NCBI GenBank assembly: GCA_964247705.1
Contig: CAXTVQ010000009.1
Coordinates: 17,597 to 81,596, forward strand
Origin: LMUY01 sp964247705
GTDB lineage: Bacteria; Pseudomonadota; Alphaproteobacteria; Acetobacterales; Acetobacteraceae
Length of the DNA: 64,000 bases
Direction of reading: 5' to 3'
Shown here piece by piece: positions 24,046-32,281 of the stretch. The translations under genes were made by a program, and so were the position numbers. Every line of letters starts with the position of its first letter. Within the stretch, counting starts at the first letter, position 1. The notes beneath the pieces were generated by a model, which was given only the letters and a program-made list of their open reading frames with translations, was not told where the DNA came from and did not search any database.

Positions 24046-25317
24046 TCAGGCCTGCTTCGGCGCCGGCCCCCGCGTCGTGTCCAGCCCCTCCACCACCGGC
24101 AGCTTCACCACGCTGCCGCCCTCGGCCGCCTGGTAGATCGCAGCGATCAGCTTCTGGTCCTGCAGCCCTTCCTCGCCCGGCGTGTGCGGCTCCACCCCTG
24201 CGCGCAACGCCTCCGCGAAGTGGTCCATCTCCCGGGCGAACTGGTTGTGGGGGGCGAACTGCGCCCGGTCCACCGCATTGGCCTTGCCCACGATGTGCCC
24301 CGTCTGCATCGCGATGTCCGAGTAGCCGAACGCCGGGTCGAGCCCCATCCAGACCTGCGGCATCTGCACCCGCAGCCAGCGGCTCTCGTGGAAGGAGTAG
24401 CCGGTCGAGCAGTTCGCCATCGCACCGGACGGGAAGTGTAGTTGGAAGGCGACGACGTCCTCGACTTGCTTGAACCGGTCGTCGTTCTTGGGCCGGGTCA
24501 GGCTGGCGCGCACCTCCACCGGCTCCTCCCCGGTGATGTAGCGGGTGGCGTTGAGGCAATAAAGGCCCACGTCCGGCAGCGATCCGCCGCCGGCCATGGC
24601 AAGGTCGTGCCGCCACTGGCCGTTATCGGCGTTGTTCTGGCCGTTCACCGCCTCGATCAGCTTCACCGGGCCGTGCTGGCCGCTGCGCACGGCCTCGATC
24701 AGGGCGCGGTGGTGCGGCTCGTACTGGCACCGGTAGGCGATCATCAGCTTGCGGCCGGCCTGCTTGCACGCGTCCACCATGTGCTGGGCGTCCACGACCG
24801 AGGTGGCCATCGGCTTCTCGCACAGCACGTGCTTGCCCGCCTGCGCCGCCCGTACGGTGTATTCGGCGTGCATCGCGTTCGGCAGCACGATGTAGACGAT
24901 GTCGACGTCCGGGTTGTCCTTCAGCGCGTCGAAATTGGCGTAGTCGTAGAGGTTGGCCTCCTTCACCCCGTACTGGGCGGCGACCGCGCGCGCCTTGTCC
25001 CGCTCGCCGCTGACCAGGGCGGTCACCTTCACATGCTGCGCCTGGCCGAACCCGGGCAGGATCTGCAGCAGCGAGAGGTGCCCCAGGCCCACCACGGCCA
25101 CGCCCAGGCGGCGCGGGAACGGGTCGAGGTTCTCGACGCTGCCTTCGACCTCGGTGGGGGCCATCAGGCGCGGCAGCGTGACATCGGTGCCGGTGGTGGC
25201 GCCGAGCAGGGCAGCCGGCTCGTCGGCCGGCGCAGCCTGGGCGGCCCCGGTGGCGGCGGCGGCAACGACCCCGGCGGAGGTGCCGAGCAAGGCGCGGCGG
25301 GAAAACGGTGGCAGCAT
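24046..25317 (-). CDS. Tat-exported Gfo/Idh/MocA oxidoreductase
   Basis: 423 residues. The N-terminus SRRALLGTSAGVVAAAATGAAQA is a Tat signal with cleavage near residue 29. The NAD(P)-binding domain begins RLGVAVVGLGHLSLLQILPG, and the family's HVLCEKPMATS motif carries the Lys that lies near substrate and cofactor. This layout recalls Zymomonas glucose-fructose oxidoreductase, which is exported with bound NADP; the subfamily assignment is inference. A likely periplasmic sugar oxidoreductase. Diverges from a dehalogenase-like hydrolase gene. Confidence 0.9.
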   Translation of the reverse strand: MLPPFSRRALLGTSAGVVAAAATGAAQAAPADEPAALLGATTGTDVTLPRLMAPTEVEGSVENLDPFPRRLGVAVVGLGHLSLLQILPGFGQAQHVKVTALVSGERDKARAVAAQYGVKEANLYDYANFDALKDNPDVDIVYIVLPNAMHAEYTVRAAQAGKHVLCEKPMATSVVDAQHMVDACKQAGRKLMIAYRCQYEPHHRALIEAVRSGQHGPVKLIEAVNGQNNADNGQWRHDLAMAGGGSLPDVGLYCLNATRYITGEEPVEVRASLTRPKNDDRFKQVEDVVAFQLHFPSGAMANCSTGYSFHESRWLRVQMPQVWMGLDPAFGYSDIAMQTGHIVGKANAVDRAQFAPHNQFAREMDHFAEALRAGVEPHTPGEEGLQDQKLIAAIYQAAEGGSVVKLPVVEGLDTTRGPAPKQA

Positions 25318-25396
25318 GGGACGAACTCCTTGAGCTTGGCCATGGGAACGCTGGCCCGCCCCGGGGTTTCAGTCGGGGCAGCTTCAGGAGATAGCG

Positions 25397-26269
25397 ATGC
25401 AGCACGATACGGTTCAGGCAGCGGGTGCTTCGTTCCACGTGGCGACCGAGGGCTCGGGCCCGCCGCTCCTGCTGCTGCACGGCTGGCCGGAGTTCTGGCT
25501 TACGTGGGAGCCGGTGATGACGCGGCTGGCCGACCGCTTCACCCTGATCGCGCCCGACCTGCGCGGCTTCGGGCAGAGCGACAAGCCGGCCGGCGAACCC
25601 AACGCCGAGCGATGGGGCGCCGACGACCACGCGGGCGACCTGCTGGCCCTGCTGGACGCGATGGGGATCGGCCGGGTGGGCGTAGTGGGCCACGACGTCG
25701 GCGGGGGCGTGATGCTGCCCCTGGCCCGGCGCGCGCCGGAGCGGTTCAGCGGGTTGTTCTTCTTCGACTTCGGCTATCCCGGCATCGGCCGCCGCATGGG
25801 CACGCCGGACCGGCTGAACGAGATCTGGTACCAGTCCTTCCACCAAATGGCGTTCGCGCCTGCCTTGGTGGGCGCCTCGCGGGAGACCTGCGCCGCCTAT
25901 ATCGGCCATTTCCTGCGCCACTGGTCCCACCGCAAGGACGCGTTCGACCCGGTGATGGAGGCGTGGACCGACAACTTCATGGCGCCCGGCAACCTCACCG
26001 GCGGGTTCGCCTACTACCGCGCCGCCCACGCCGGCCGGATCGCCATCATGACGGAGCAGACGCCGGCGCTGCCGCCGATCACCCTGCCGACCTGCGTGCG
26101 CTGGGCCGAGCACGACGCGATCTTCCCGTTCGCCTGGACGGACCGGCTGGGCGAGACGTTCTCCGACCTGGACCTGGCGATGTTCGCGGGGGTCGGCCAC
26201 TTCCCCCACCGGGAGGACCCGGACCGCGCCGCGGCGGAGATCGCCGGGTTCTTCGGGCGGGTCACTTAG
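25397..26269 (+). CDS. Alpha/beta hydrolase of the haloacetate dehalogenase / epoxide hydrolase type
   Basis: 290 residues, no signal peptide. The oxyanion motif HGWPEFW, APDLRGFGQSDKP, and the nucleophile elbow GHDVGGG with D100 are diagnostic of Asp-nucleophile hydrolases (fluoroacetate/haloacetate dehalogenases and epoxide hydrolases). The C-terminal catalytic His is H268 in VGHFPHREDP. HSHRKD-like and cap residues (LRHWSHRKDAFDP) resemble the dehalogenase branch, but the substrate cannot be fixed. Diverges from the Gfo/Idh/MocA gene with 79 bases between starts. Confidence 0.88.
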   Translation: MQHDTVQAAGASFHVATEGSGPPLLLLHGWPEFWLTWEPVMTRLADRFTLIAPDLRGFGQSDKPAGEPNAERWGADDHAGDLLALLDAMGIGRVGVVGHDVGGGVMLPLARRAPERFSGLFFFDFGYPGIGRRMGTPDRLNEIWYQSFHQMAFAPALVGASRETCAAYIGHFLRHWSHRKDAFDPVMEAWTDNFMAPGNLTGGFAYYRAAHAGRIAIMTEQTPALPPITLPTCVRWAEHDAIFPFAWTDRLGETFSDLDLAMFAGVGHFPHREDPDRAAAEIAGFFGRVT

Positions 26270-26345
26270 TAGCCCACGGTCCAAGCTGTAATAGCCATGC
26301 TCGTGGTGCCGATTGGCAGCCAAGCCGCCATCTGGATCGAACGTC

Positions 26346-28028
26346 TCAGAGCGGGGTCAGCCATCCCCGGTAGCGGACGACCCGGCCCATCCGCAGCGGC
26401 AACCGCAACGCCACGTCGAAGCAGAACCGCCCCGCCTCGTCCACGCTCTCCGACGCACTCGAAATCGGCGCCAAGAAGCGCGGCAATCGCAACGGCCCCA
26501 AGCGCCAGCCGCGGATCGGCATGCCCGTGACACCCCCGCGGTCGGTGCGCAGATCGAGGTCGAAGCTGAACGGGCCGAAGCGCTCGCGCACCCGGCCGGG
26601 CCGCGCCGAAGCGGACAGCTCGCTGCGGAACCGTCGTCGTCCGAACTGACGGAGCCAATGCTCCCGCGCGTCTCGCGGCGTGAAGCTGACCGTCACCTCC
26701 ACCGACTCGGCCGGCGGCGGAAAACCGAACAGCCGGGCCACGATGCGGGCGACCCCCGTGTCCGGCCCCTCCACCCGCGCCAGCCCCCGGGCGCGCAGGC
26801 CCCAGCCGGGCTGGTGCATGCGCTGAACGGCTTGCGGCAACTCGGCGAAACGGGCGCCCAACACGCGCTGATACAGGCTGGCCGGCGGCCGGGTCACCTC
26901 GGAGCGCGACGTGATCCGCAAGCCCGCGAACTCCGCCTCGATCTGGCTCAGGGTGAGCACGCCGGCGCACACCCTGGCGCCCGGCGGCACGGCGCCGGCG
27001 GCGATCCGGCGCAAGGCGGCCAGCGCCGGCAGCGTCGGGACAGAAGGGCCGTCGCCGTCCTCCGCCACCAAGGACCACTCGCCGCGAACAGGCCGCCCGG
27101 CGCCGTCCGTGCCGGTCGCGAGCACCGTCATGCCGCCGCGGTCGGTGCCGAATGGCGCGAACAGCACGGCCAGCAGCCGGAACGGCCGGGCCAGCGGGGC
27201 GAGCGAGGTCAGCCAGCCGCCGCGCACCGGCAGGCTTGCCAGCAGCAGGCCCCAATGCAGCACCCCCAGCTCCAACCCGGCGCGGAACACGGCCGAGCGG
27301 CGGACGGCGAAGCGCTGCGGCACGATATCCAGGTCCGGCGTCTCGCTCAGAGACAGGGTGCGTCGGCCCAGCCCCGGCATCTCGCGCCGCACCGTCATGC
27401 CCCAGCCGGGCCGCACTCCCCACATTCCGCCATCGAACACCCGCACCGGACGGCCGGCATAGCTCAGGATCGAGCGCATCACGGACAGCCCCCGCGGCGC
27501 ACGGTTGCCGGGCGAGATCGCAACCTCCACGTCCTCCACGCCCGACCAACCCTGTGTCAGCGCGTCCAGCGCGGCGTTGGACAAAGCGGGCGTGGTGCTG
27601 GCGCCGGTCAGCGCCACCACGCCCGCCTGCTTCGCCGCCGCATCCAGGGCCGCGAACCCGGCCACGTAGTCCCGCGCGTCCGCCAGGTCGATGAAGTGCA
27701 AACCGGCCGCGATCGCCGCCCGGGCAAGCTGGTAGCTGGCGCCTTGATAGGGCCCGGCCGCGTCCACCACGGCGAACGCACCGCACCCGGCGAGGTCGGC
27801 CGCGGTGGCGGTCTGCGCGTCCAGCTTGAGCCGGGTCAGGCGCGGGTGGGCCGGCAGCGCGTCCAGCCGGGCCTGGCTGCGGCCGGCGGCGACCACGGCG
27901 AACGGGGTCGCCTCCAGCAGCCGCCGCACCAGGCGGGACCCGAACACGCCCGCGGCGCCCACCACCAGCACGCGCGCCGGGTCACCCGGCAACGGCAGAG
28001 CGACCCCGCCGCAGGATCGGTTGCTCAA
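26346..28028 (-). CDS. Saccharopine-dehydrogenase-like NAD(P)-binding protein fused to DUF4166
   Basis: 560 residues. The N-terminal part (ARVLVVGAAGVFGSRLVRRLL, VVDAAGPYQGASYQLARAAI, FIDLADARDYVAGF) is the saccharopine dehydrogenase NADP domain seen in trans-acting reductases. The last 170 residues (from YQRVLGARFAELPQAVQRMH to the end) match the DUF4166 pattern, with the FDVALRLPLRMGRVVRYRGWL ending. Probably an oxidoreductase of lipid-like substrates, not lysine metabolism. The start is a TTG at 28028, overlapping the acyltransferase by 47 bases; a TTG at 27992 is the alternative. It is the last gene of the glycan operon. Confidence 0.85.
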   Translation of the reverse strand: MSNRSCGGVALPLPGDPARVLVVGAAGVFGSRLVRRLLEATPFAVVAAGRSQARLDALPAHPRLTRLKLDAQTATAADLAGCGAFAVVDAAGPYQGASYQLARAAIAAGLHFIDLADARDYVAGFAALDAAAKQAGVVALTGASTTPALSNAALDALTQGWSGVEDVEVAISPGNRAPRGLSVMRSILSYAGRPVRVFDGGMWGVRPGWGMTVRREMPGLGRRTLSLSETPDLDIVPQRFAVRRSAVFRAGLELGVLHWGLLLASLPVRGGWLTSLAPLARPFRLLAVLFAPFGTDRGGMTVLATGTDGAGRPVRGEWSLVAEDGDGPSVPTLPALAALRRIAAGAVPPGARVCAGVLTLSQIEAEFAGLRITSRSEVTRPPASLYQRVLGARFAELPQAVQRMHQPGWGLRARGLARVEGPDTGVARIVARLFGFPPPAESVEVTVSFTPRDAREHWLRQFGRRRFRSELSASARPGRVRERFGPFSFDLDLRTDRGGVTGMPIRGWRLGPLRLPRFLAPISSASESVDEAGRFCFDVALRLPLRMGRVVRYRGWLTPL

Positions 28029-28995
28029 CCAGCAGGTGCAGCCCGACCGCGATCAGCAGGCAGGCGAGCATCGTGACGGCAAGGTACAGCGGCACGCTCA
28101 CCAGATGCAGCCGCGCCATCAGGATCTGGACCGCCCGCATCGGGAACGGGTGAACGAGATAGAGCGCATAGGACGCATCCCCCAGCAGCACCAGCCAGCG
28201 CGGCAGGGTGTTCCACGACAGCGCGCAGAACACCAGCAGCGCCGCCGGCACGCCGCGGACGACGGCCCTGGCCCCATCCGGCGCCTGCACGGCCAGGCCG
28301 AGGCTGGCCAGCAGCAGCACGGGCCCGATCCACCCCGCCCGCCAGCCGCGCCGGGCCGCCATCGCGACCAGGATGCCGAGCGCAAACTCCGCCACGATCG
28401 GGTCCGTCCAGAACGCGAGGGGCACGCTGGCGAAGGGCGCGGCCCGTCCGGCCAGCACCAGGACGGCGAGAGCCGCGACCAGAACGGGCAGAGCCAGACG
28501 GCGCGGCAGCGGCAGGGCGCAGGCCATCAGGGCGTAGAACAGCATCTCGTATTCCAGCGTCCAGCCCAGCCGCAGCACCGGCTGCACGAACCCGTCCATC
28601 CGCCGCCACGGCACGAAGGCGAAGGATGCGGCGACATAGCCCCAACCGTCGCGCAGCCCGTCGCTGACCGCCCCCGGCGCGGCCAACGCAACCGCCACCG
28701 TCGCCATCGAGAGTATCCAGTAGAGCGGCACGATGCGCAGCAGCCGGCGCCAGATGAACGGTGCAACGGACCGGATGTGGCCGAATGCGTCCCAGGACGC
28801 CCAGACCATCACGAAGCCGGAGATGACGAAGAACAGATCCACCCCCGCTTCGAGCGGCACGGCGTCGATCCAGCGGTAAGGCGACTGGCCCGGCGTGCCC
28901 GCGAAAGCACCGGACTCGTCGGCGATGTGCAGGAAGGCGACGGCGGCGGCGGCGAGGGCGCGCAGGCCCTGGATGCCGTCGAAACCCCGCTTCAT
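27982..28995 (-). CDS. Membrane acyltransferase, acyltransferase-3 (OafA/YrhL) family
   Basis: 337 residues with about ten hydrophobic helices. The first segment GIQGLRALAAAAVAFLHIAD carries the conserved RAxAAxxVxxxH (H23), followed by AGVDLFFVISGFVMVW and FIWRRLLRIVPLYW, the family signature. Such proteins O-acetylate or O-acylate polysaccharides, lipooligosaccharides or lipids in the inner membrane. ATG at 28995 overlaps the upstream glycosyltransferase stop as ATGA, so it is part of the glycan operon. The frame extends upstream only through the glycosyltransferase gene. Confidence 0.92.
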   Translation of the reverse strand: MKRGFDGIQGLRALAAAAVAFLHIADESGAFAGTPGQSPYRWIDAVPLEAGVDLFFVISGFVMVWASWDAFGHIRSVAPFIWRRLLRIVPLYWILSMATVAVALAAPGAVSDGLRDGWGYVAASFAFVPWRRMDGFVQPVLRLGWTLEYEMLFYALMACALPLPRRLALPVLVAALAVLVLAGRAAPFASVPLAFWTDPIVAEFALGILVAMAARRGWRAGWIGPVLLLASLGLAVQAPDGARAVVRGVPAALLVFCALSWNTLPRWLVLLGDASYALYLVHPFPMRAVQILMARLHLVSVPLYLAVTMLACLLIAVGLHLLVEQPILRRGRSAVAG

Positions 28996-30077
28996 ACCCT
29001 GTGAAGGATTGGGCGCAGCAAACGGTCCACGATCACGGCGCGCATCGTATAGGTGTGCTCCGCCAATACCCGGCGCAAAGCGGCCTGGCCGATCTGGCGG
29101 GCGCGCCCGGGGGTGAGTTCGGCCAAGTGGCGGGCGACGTCCGCCCCGTCCCGCGCGACCAGGATTTCCGCGTCGGGTTGCAGGAACAGCTCGATCCCTT
29201 CCCACGCGTCGGTAATCAGGCACGCCCCGGCGCCGGCCGCTTCGAACACGCGGGTGGCGGGGGAGAACCCGACCGCCGCCATGCTGTCCCGCGCCACATT
29301 GAGCACCGCGAGCGGCGTGCAGTTGAACGCGTTGTGGTCCGCGGTGGGCGTGTGGCCGATGCGGCGGACGTTGGGCGGCATCGGTTTGTCGTCCCAGCCG
29401 AGGCCGCCGAGCAGGAAGCGGCGGTCGGGCAAACTGGCGGCGGGCTGGAGGAAGAATGCCTCCACCCGGGCCTCGCGGTCCGGCAGGCGATTGGCCAGGA
29501 AGCCGAGACCCGCTTCGAACCGCGGGTCGGACGGCACGGGATGGTGCGTCGCCGGGTCGAGCGCGTTGTAGATGGGTGTGCAGGCGCGGGCGCCGAGCGC
29601 GGTGTAGGCGGCGACCACGGGCGGGCCGCCGCCATAGGTCAGCACCATGTCGAGCAGCGGCAGCGCTTGGCGGAGCGGGCAGGCCGGGTCCGGCGTGATG
29701 GCGGCGAGCGTGGCGGGCGCGTCCACGTCCCAAAACACTTTCAGGGCGTTTGGGCGGGCATGGGCCGTGATGCCGGCGATCAGCTCGTCGTCGAACACGC
29801 CGACGCCGCTGGCCTTGACCACCACATCCGCTTGGTTCGCCCGAGCCAGGACGCTGGCCAGGCCGTCCGCGGTGGCGGGGTAGACGACCGAGCGCGCATA
29901 GGGTGGCGGGTCGATGTCGCGGTGGCTCTGCCGGTCGAACGCGTCCGGCTCGTAGAAGGTGATGTCCCACCCGAGCGGGTGGAGGGCGGCAAGGATCCCA
30001 CGGTAGTAGGTGGCGGCGCCGTTCCAGTAGGAGGACAGCAGGGAGGAGCCGTAGAAGGCGAGGCTTTTGCGGGTCAT
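28992..30077 (-). CDS. CgeB-like glycosyltransferase (GT-B fold)
   Basis: 361 residues. Start MTRKSLAFYGSSLLSSYWNG at 30077, overlapping the upstream stop as ATGA. The N-terminal half is the acceptor-type domain (KVFWDVDAPATLA, LVLTYGGG-like strand, YNALDPATHHPV); the C-terminal half has the donor-side pattern of CgeB/DUF3880-type enzymes, with NVARDSMAAVGFSPATRVFEAAGAGACLITDAWEGIELFL. That Glu-containing loop is the usual nucleotide-sugar ribose contact. Substrate unknown. Middle gene of the glycan operon. Confidence 0.85.
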   Translation of the reverse strand: MTRKSLAFYGSSLLSSYWNGAATYYRGILAALHPLGWDITFYEPDAFDRQSHRDIDPPPYARSVVYPATADGLASVLARANQADVVVKASGVGVFDDELIAGITAHARPNALKVFWDVDAPATLAAITPDPACPLRQALPLLDMVLTYGGGPPVVAAYTALGARACTPIYNALDPATHHPVPSDPRFEAGLGFLANRLPDREARVEAFFLQPAASLPDRRFLLGGLGWDDKPMPPNVRRIGHTPTADHNAFNCTPLAVLNVARDSMAAVGFSPATRVFEAAGAGACLITDAWEGIELFLQPDAEILVARDGADVARHLAELTPGRARQIGQAALRRVLAEHTYTMRAVIVDRLLRPILHRV

Positions 30078-31183
30078 GCTGCCTGTCCCCCTCTCCTCGA
30101 GGGGAGGGGGAGAAGGTTGCTTGCGATGGTGAGCAGTTCTTCGGCGCGATGGGCGCATGTGTGACGAGCGCGGATCGTGGCCAGGCCGCGTTCGGCCAGC
30201 GCCGTGGCGAACTCGGGTTCGTTCGTCAGCCTCCGCGCATGCCGCTCCACAGCCGCACCGTCCTCGGCGACCAGAAAATCCTCCCCGGGGGTGAACAGCC
30301 CCTCCGAGTCGTCCCAGGGCGCCGAGATCAGCGGTATGCCGCACGCCAGCGCCTCGAACACCCGGATGGTCGGGATGCCCGGCAGGTCCGTCACGTAGAA
30401 CCGGCGCGGCACGTGCACGGTGAAGGCGTGGCGGGCGAAGGCGGCGGGGGCGGCGTGGTTCGCCAGCCAGCCGTGGTAGCGGGCGCCGTAGCGGTCCAGC
30501 ATCGCCAGCGCCTCGGGCGGGTAGCGCACGCCGTGGATATCGAGCTGGATCCCGGCACGGTGCAACGGGGCGAGCAGGAACGCCTCCAATTCGGCCGTCC
30601 GCTCGCCGTCGCCCCAGTTGCCGATCCATACGGCGCCGTCGCGTGGGCCCGGGTCCAAGGGCGGGTGGAACAGGGCCGTGTCCGCCGCCTCGTGCCATAC
30701 GAACACGCGCCCGTCCCAACCCCAGCGCCGGTAGACCGCGGCCAGCGTCTCGCCGAACGCCAGCACGGCGTCGTAGCCGGACAGGTCGAACGCCTGCATC
30801 GCCGCCGGGTCACTGACTGCGCGGTGGTGCGTATCGTGGAACAGCAGCAACCAGGGCGCCCCCGCCCGGCGCAGCGCCCCCAGCCGGGCGACGGTGGCCG
30901 GCAGAGTCCACTCGTGCACGATCACCACGTCGGCGCCCTCCACGCACGCGGCCGGGTCGTCCGAGCGGCGGCTGGCCAGTTCGGGGTAATGTGCGCGCCA
31001 GCCGTCCAGCGCCGCCAGCCCGGCGTCGGCGACCAGGTTGGCGCGGCTCCACGCTTCCTCCGGCTCGATCGCCGCCACCGTGTGACCGGACGCAGCCAGC
31101 GAACGCAGCACGCCGCGGAGGAAGTGGGCGTTGCCGTGGTTCCAGCAGGACTCGAGCGAGTGGGTGAAATAGACGAACCGCAT
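30074..31183 (-). CDS. Glycosyltransferase, CgeB-like (DUF3880/GT-B type)
   Basis: 369 residues; resembles the next gene in fold and motifs, so the pair may be an old duplication. N-terminus MRFVYFTHSLESCWNHGNAH; the C-terminal donor domain has YVTDLPGIPTIRVFEALACG and PLISAPWDDSEGLFTPGEDFLVAED. Its last 14 codons run through a copy of the dispersed palindromic repeat (NLLPLPSRRGGQAA), so the native end may have been replaced by repeat sequence. ATG at 31183 overlaps the stop of the GT4 gene. Substrate unknown. Confidence 0.85.
   Translation of the reverse strand: MRFVYFTHSLESCWNHGNAHFLRGVLRSLAASGHTVAAIEPEEAWSRANLVADAGLAALDGWRAHYPELASRRSDDPAACVEGADVVIVHEWTLPATVARLGALRRAGAPWLLLFHDTHHRAVSDPAAMQAFDLSGYDAVLAFGETLAAVYRRWGWDGRVFVWHEAADTALFHPPLDPGPRDGAVWIGNWGDGERTAELEAFLLAPLHRAGIQLDIHGVRYPPEALAMLDRYGARYHGWLANHAAPAAFARHAFTVHVPRRFYVTDLPGIPTIRVFEALACGIPLISAPWDDSEGLFTPGEDFLVAEDGAAVERHARRLTNEPEFATALAERGLATIRARHTCAHRAEELLTIASNLLPLPSRRGGQAA
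30087..30110. repeat. Dispersed palindromic element, copy 3 (core CCTCGAGGGGAGG)
   Basis: Lies inside the 3' end of the upstream glycosyltransferase gene, ten bases before the next start codon, and encodes part of its C-terminus on the minus strand. The right flank AGAAGG is shared with other copies, showing the element is longer than its palindrome. Confidence 0.8.
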
Positions 31184-32265
31184 CAGGCCGCCACGTGCGC
31201 CGCGATCGTGCGTTCCAGGAAGGCAGCCGTCGCCTCCGCGCACGCATCGGCCGTGTAGCGGGCTGCCCGTGCCCGGGCCTGGGCGGCCCAGGGTTCGGGT
31301 GCGGCGACGGTCTCGGTCAGCGCATGCCGCCAGGCGGCGGGGTCGCGCGGCGGGACGAAGCGGGCGGCGCCATCCCACAATTCGCGGAACGTCGGAATGT
31401 CGGACAGAACGAGCGCCATCCCCGCCTGCGCCGCCTCCAGCACCGCAAGGCCGAACGGCTCATACAACGAAGGGGCGGCGAACACGCTGGCGCTCGCCAT
31501 GGCGCAGGCCATCCCCGCCTCATCCAGCGGGCCGAGCGGCGACACGTTGTAGAGGGGCACAGGCCACCACTCCGGGCCCTGCAGCGACCCGGCGGCGCGG
31601 ACCTGGAACGGCATGCCTTCGGCCGCCTGATCGAGCACGGCGACGTTCTTGCCTTCGTCCCATAGCCGCCCGGCGGTGAGCACGGCCGGCTCCCGCATGG
31701 CCGACGCCGGTTCACGGGGGAGGCGGCCGTTGTGGATGGCGACGACGTCGTTGAGGCCGTAGGTGGCGCGCACGGCGTCGGCAAAGGCGCGGGTTGGCGC
31801 GGCTACGGCACCGGCGCAGCGCAAGCCCTCCGCTGCAGCGTCCACGCGCCATTGGTAGTCGGGGGGGATGAGGCCGTCGCGGACCGCGGCGAACCAGGTA
31901 GCAAGGCAGGAATGCACCATCACGGCAAGCGGCGTGAACCAGCGCTGACGGCCGACCAGGGCGGGGGCGTGAAGCAGCGCGACGTCGGCCTCCGACGCAT
32001 AACGCTGCAGGCTCGCCGTGGCCGCCAGCAGCTCGTCACGGCTCTCGGCCAGCCAGTCGAGCGGCGCGCGCAGCCAATCAAGCCGGGCGAATGGCGCTAT
32101 TTCGGCCCGCTGGACGGCGGAGGGGGGCGGTCCGACAACCACCACGATCGCCCGCCAACCCCGCACCGAGAGCGCACGGCATAGCTCGACGGTATAGCGC
32201 CACACCCCTCCCACGGCGTCGGTCGATAACAGGACGCTTCTCCCGGTCGTTGCGGGCCGTGTCAC
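31183..32265 (-). CDS. Glycosyltransferase family 4 protein
   Basis: 360 residues. GT-B fold: N-terminal domain with SVLLSTDAVGGVWRYTVELCRAL (Gly-rich acceptor loop), AVAAPTRAFADAVRATYG and IHNGRLPREP linking to the donor domain, where VLTAGRLWDEGKNVAVLDQA and FAAPSLYEPFGLAVLEAAQAG give the GT4 EPFGLxxLEA motif (two Glu of the EX7E type). Retaining transfer from a nucleotide sugar; donor and acceptor unknown. It follows the radical SAM gene by 16 bases and is coupled to the next transferase. Confidence 0.92.
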   Translation of the reverse strand: MTRPATTGRSVLLSTDAVGGVWRYTVELCRALSVRGWRAIVVVVGPPPSAVQRAEIAPFARLDWLRAPLDWLAESRDELLAATASLQRYASEADVALLHAPALVGRQRWFTPLAVMVHSCLATWFAAVRDGLIPPDYQWRVDAAAEGLRCAGAVAAPTRAFADAVRATYGLNDVVAIHNGRLPREPASAMREPAVLTAGRLWDEGKNVAVLDQAAEGMPFQVRAAGSLQGPEWWPVPLYNVSPLGPLDEAGMACAMASASVFAAPSLYEPFGLAVLEAAQAGMALVLSDIPTFRELWDGAARFVPPRDPAAWRHALTETVAAPEPWAAQARARAARYTADACAEATAAFLERTIAAHVAA

Positions 32266-32281
32266 GCGCAGCCCGCGTCAC

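Noticed and set aside
25397..26269. Naming the hydrolase as fluoroacetate dehalogenase
   Set aside because: The Asp nucleophile and HGWPEFW motif are shared by epoxide hydrolases and other dehalogenases; substrate-specific residues cannot be confirmed without alignment.
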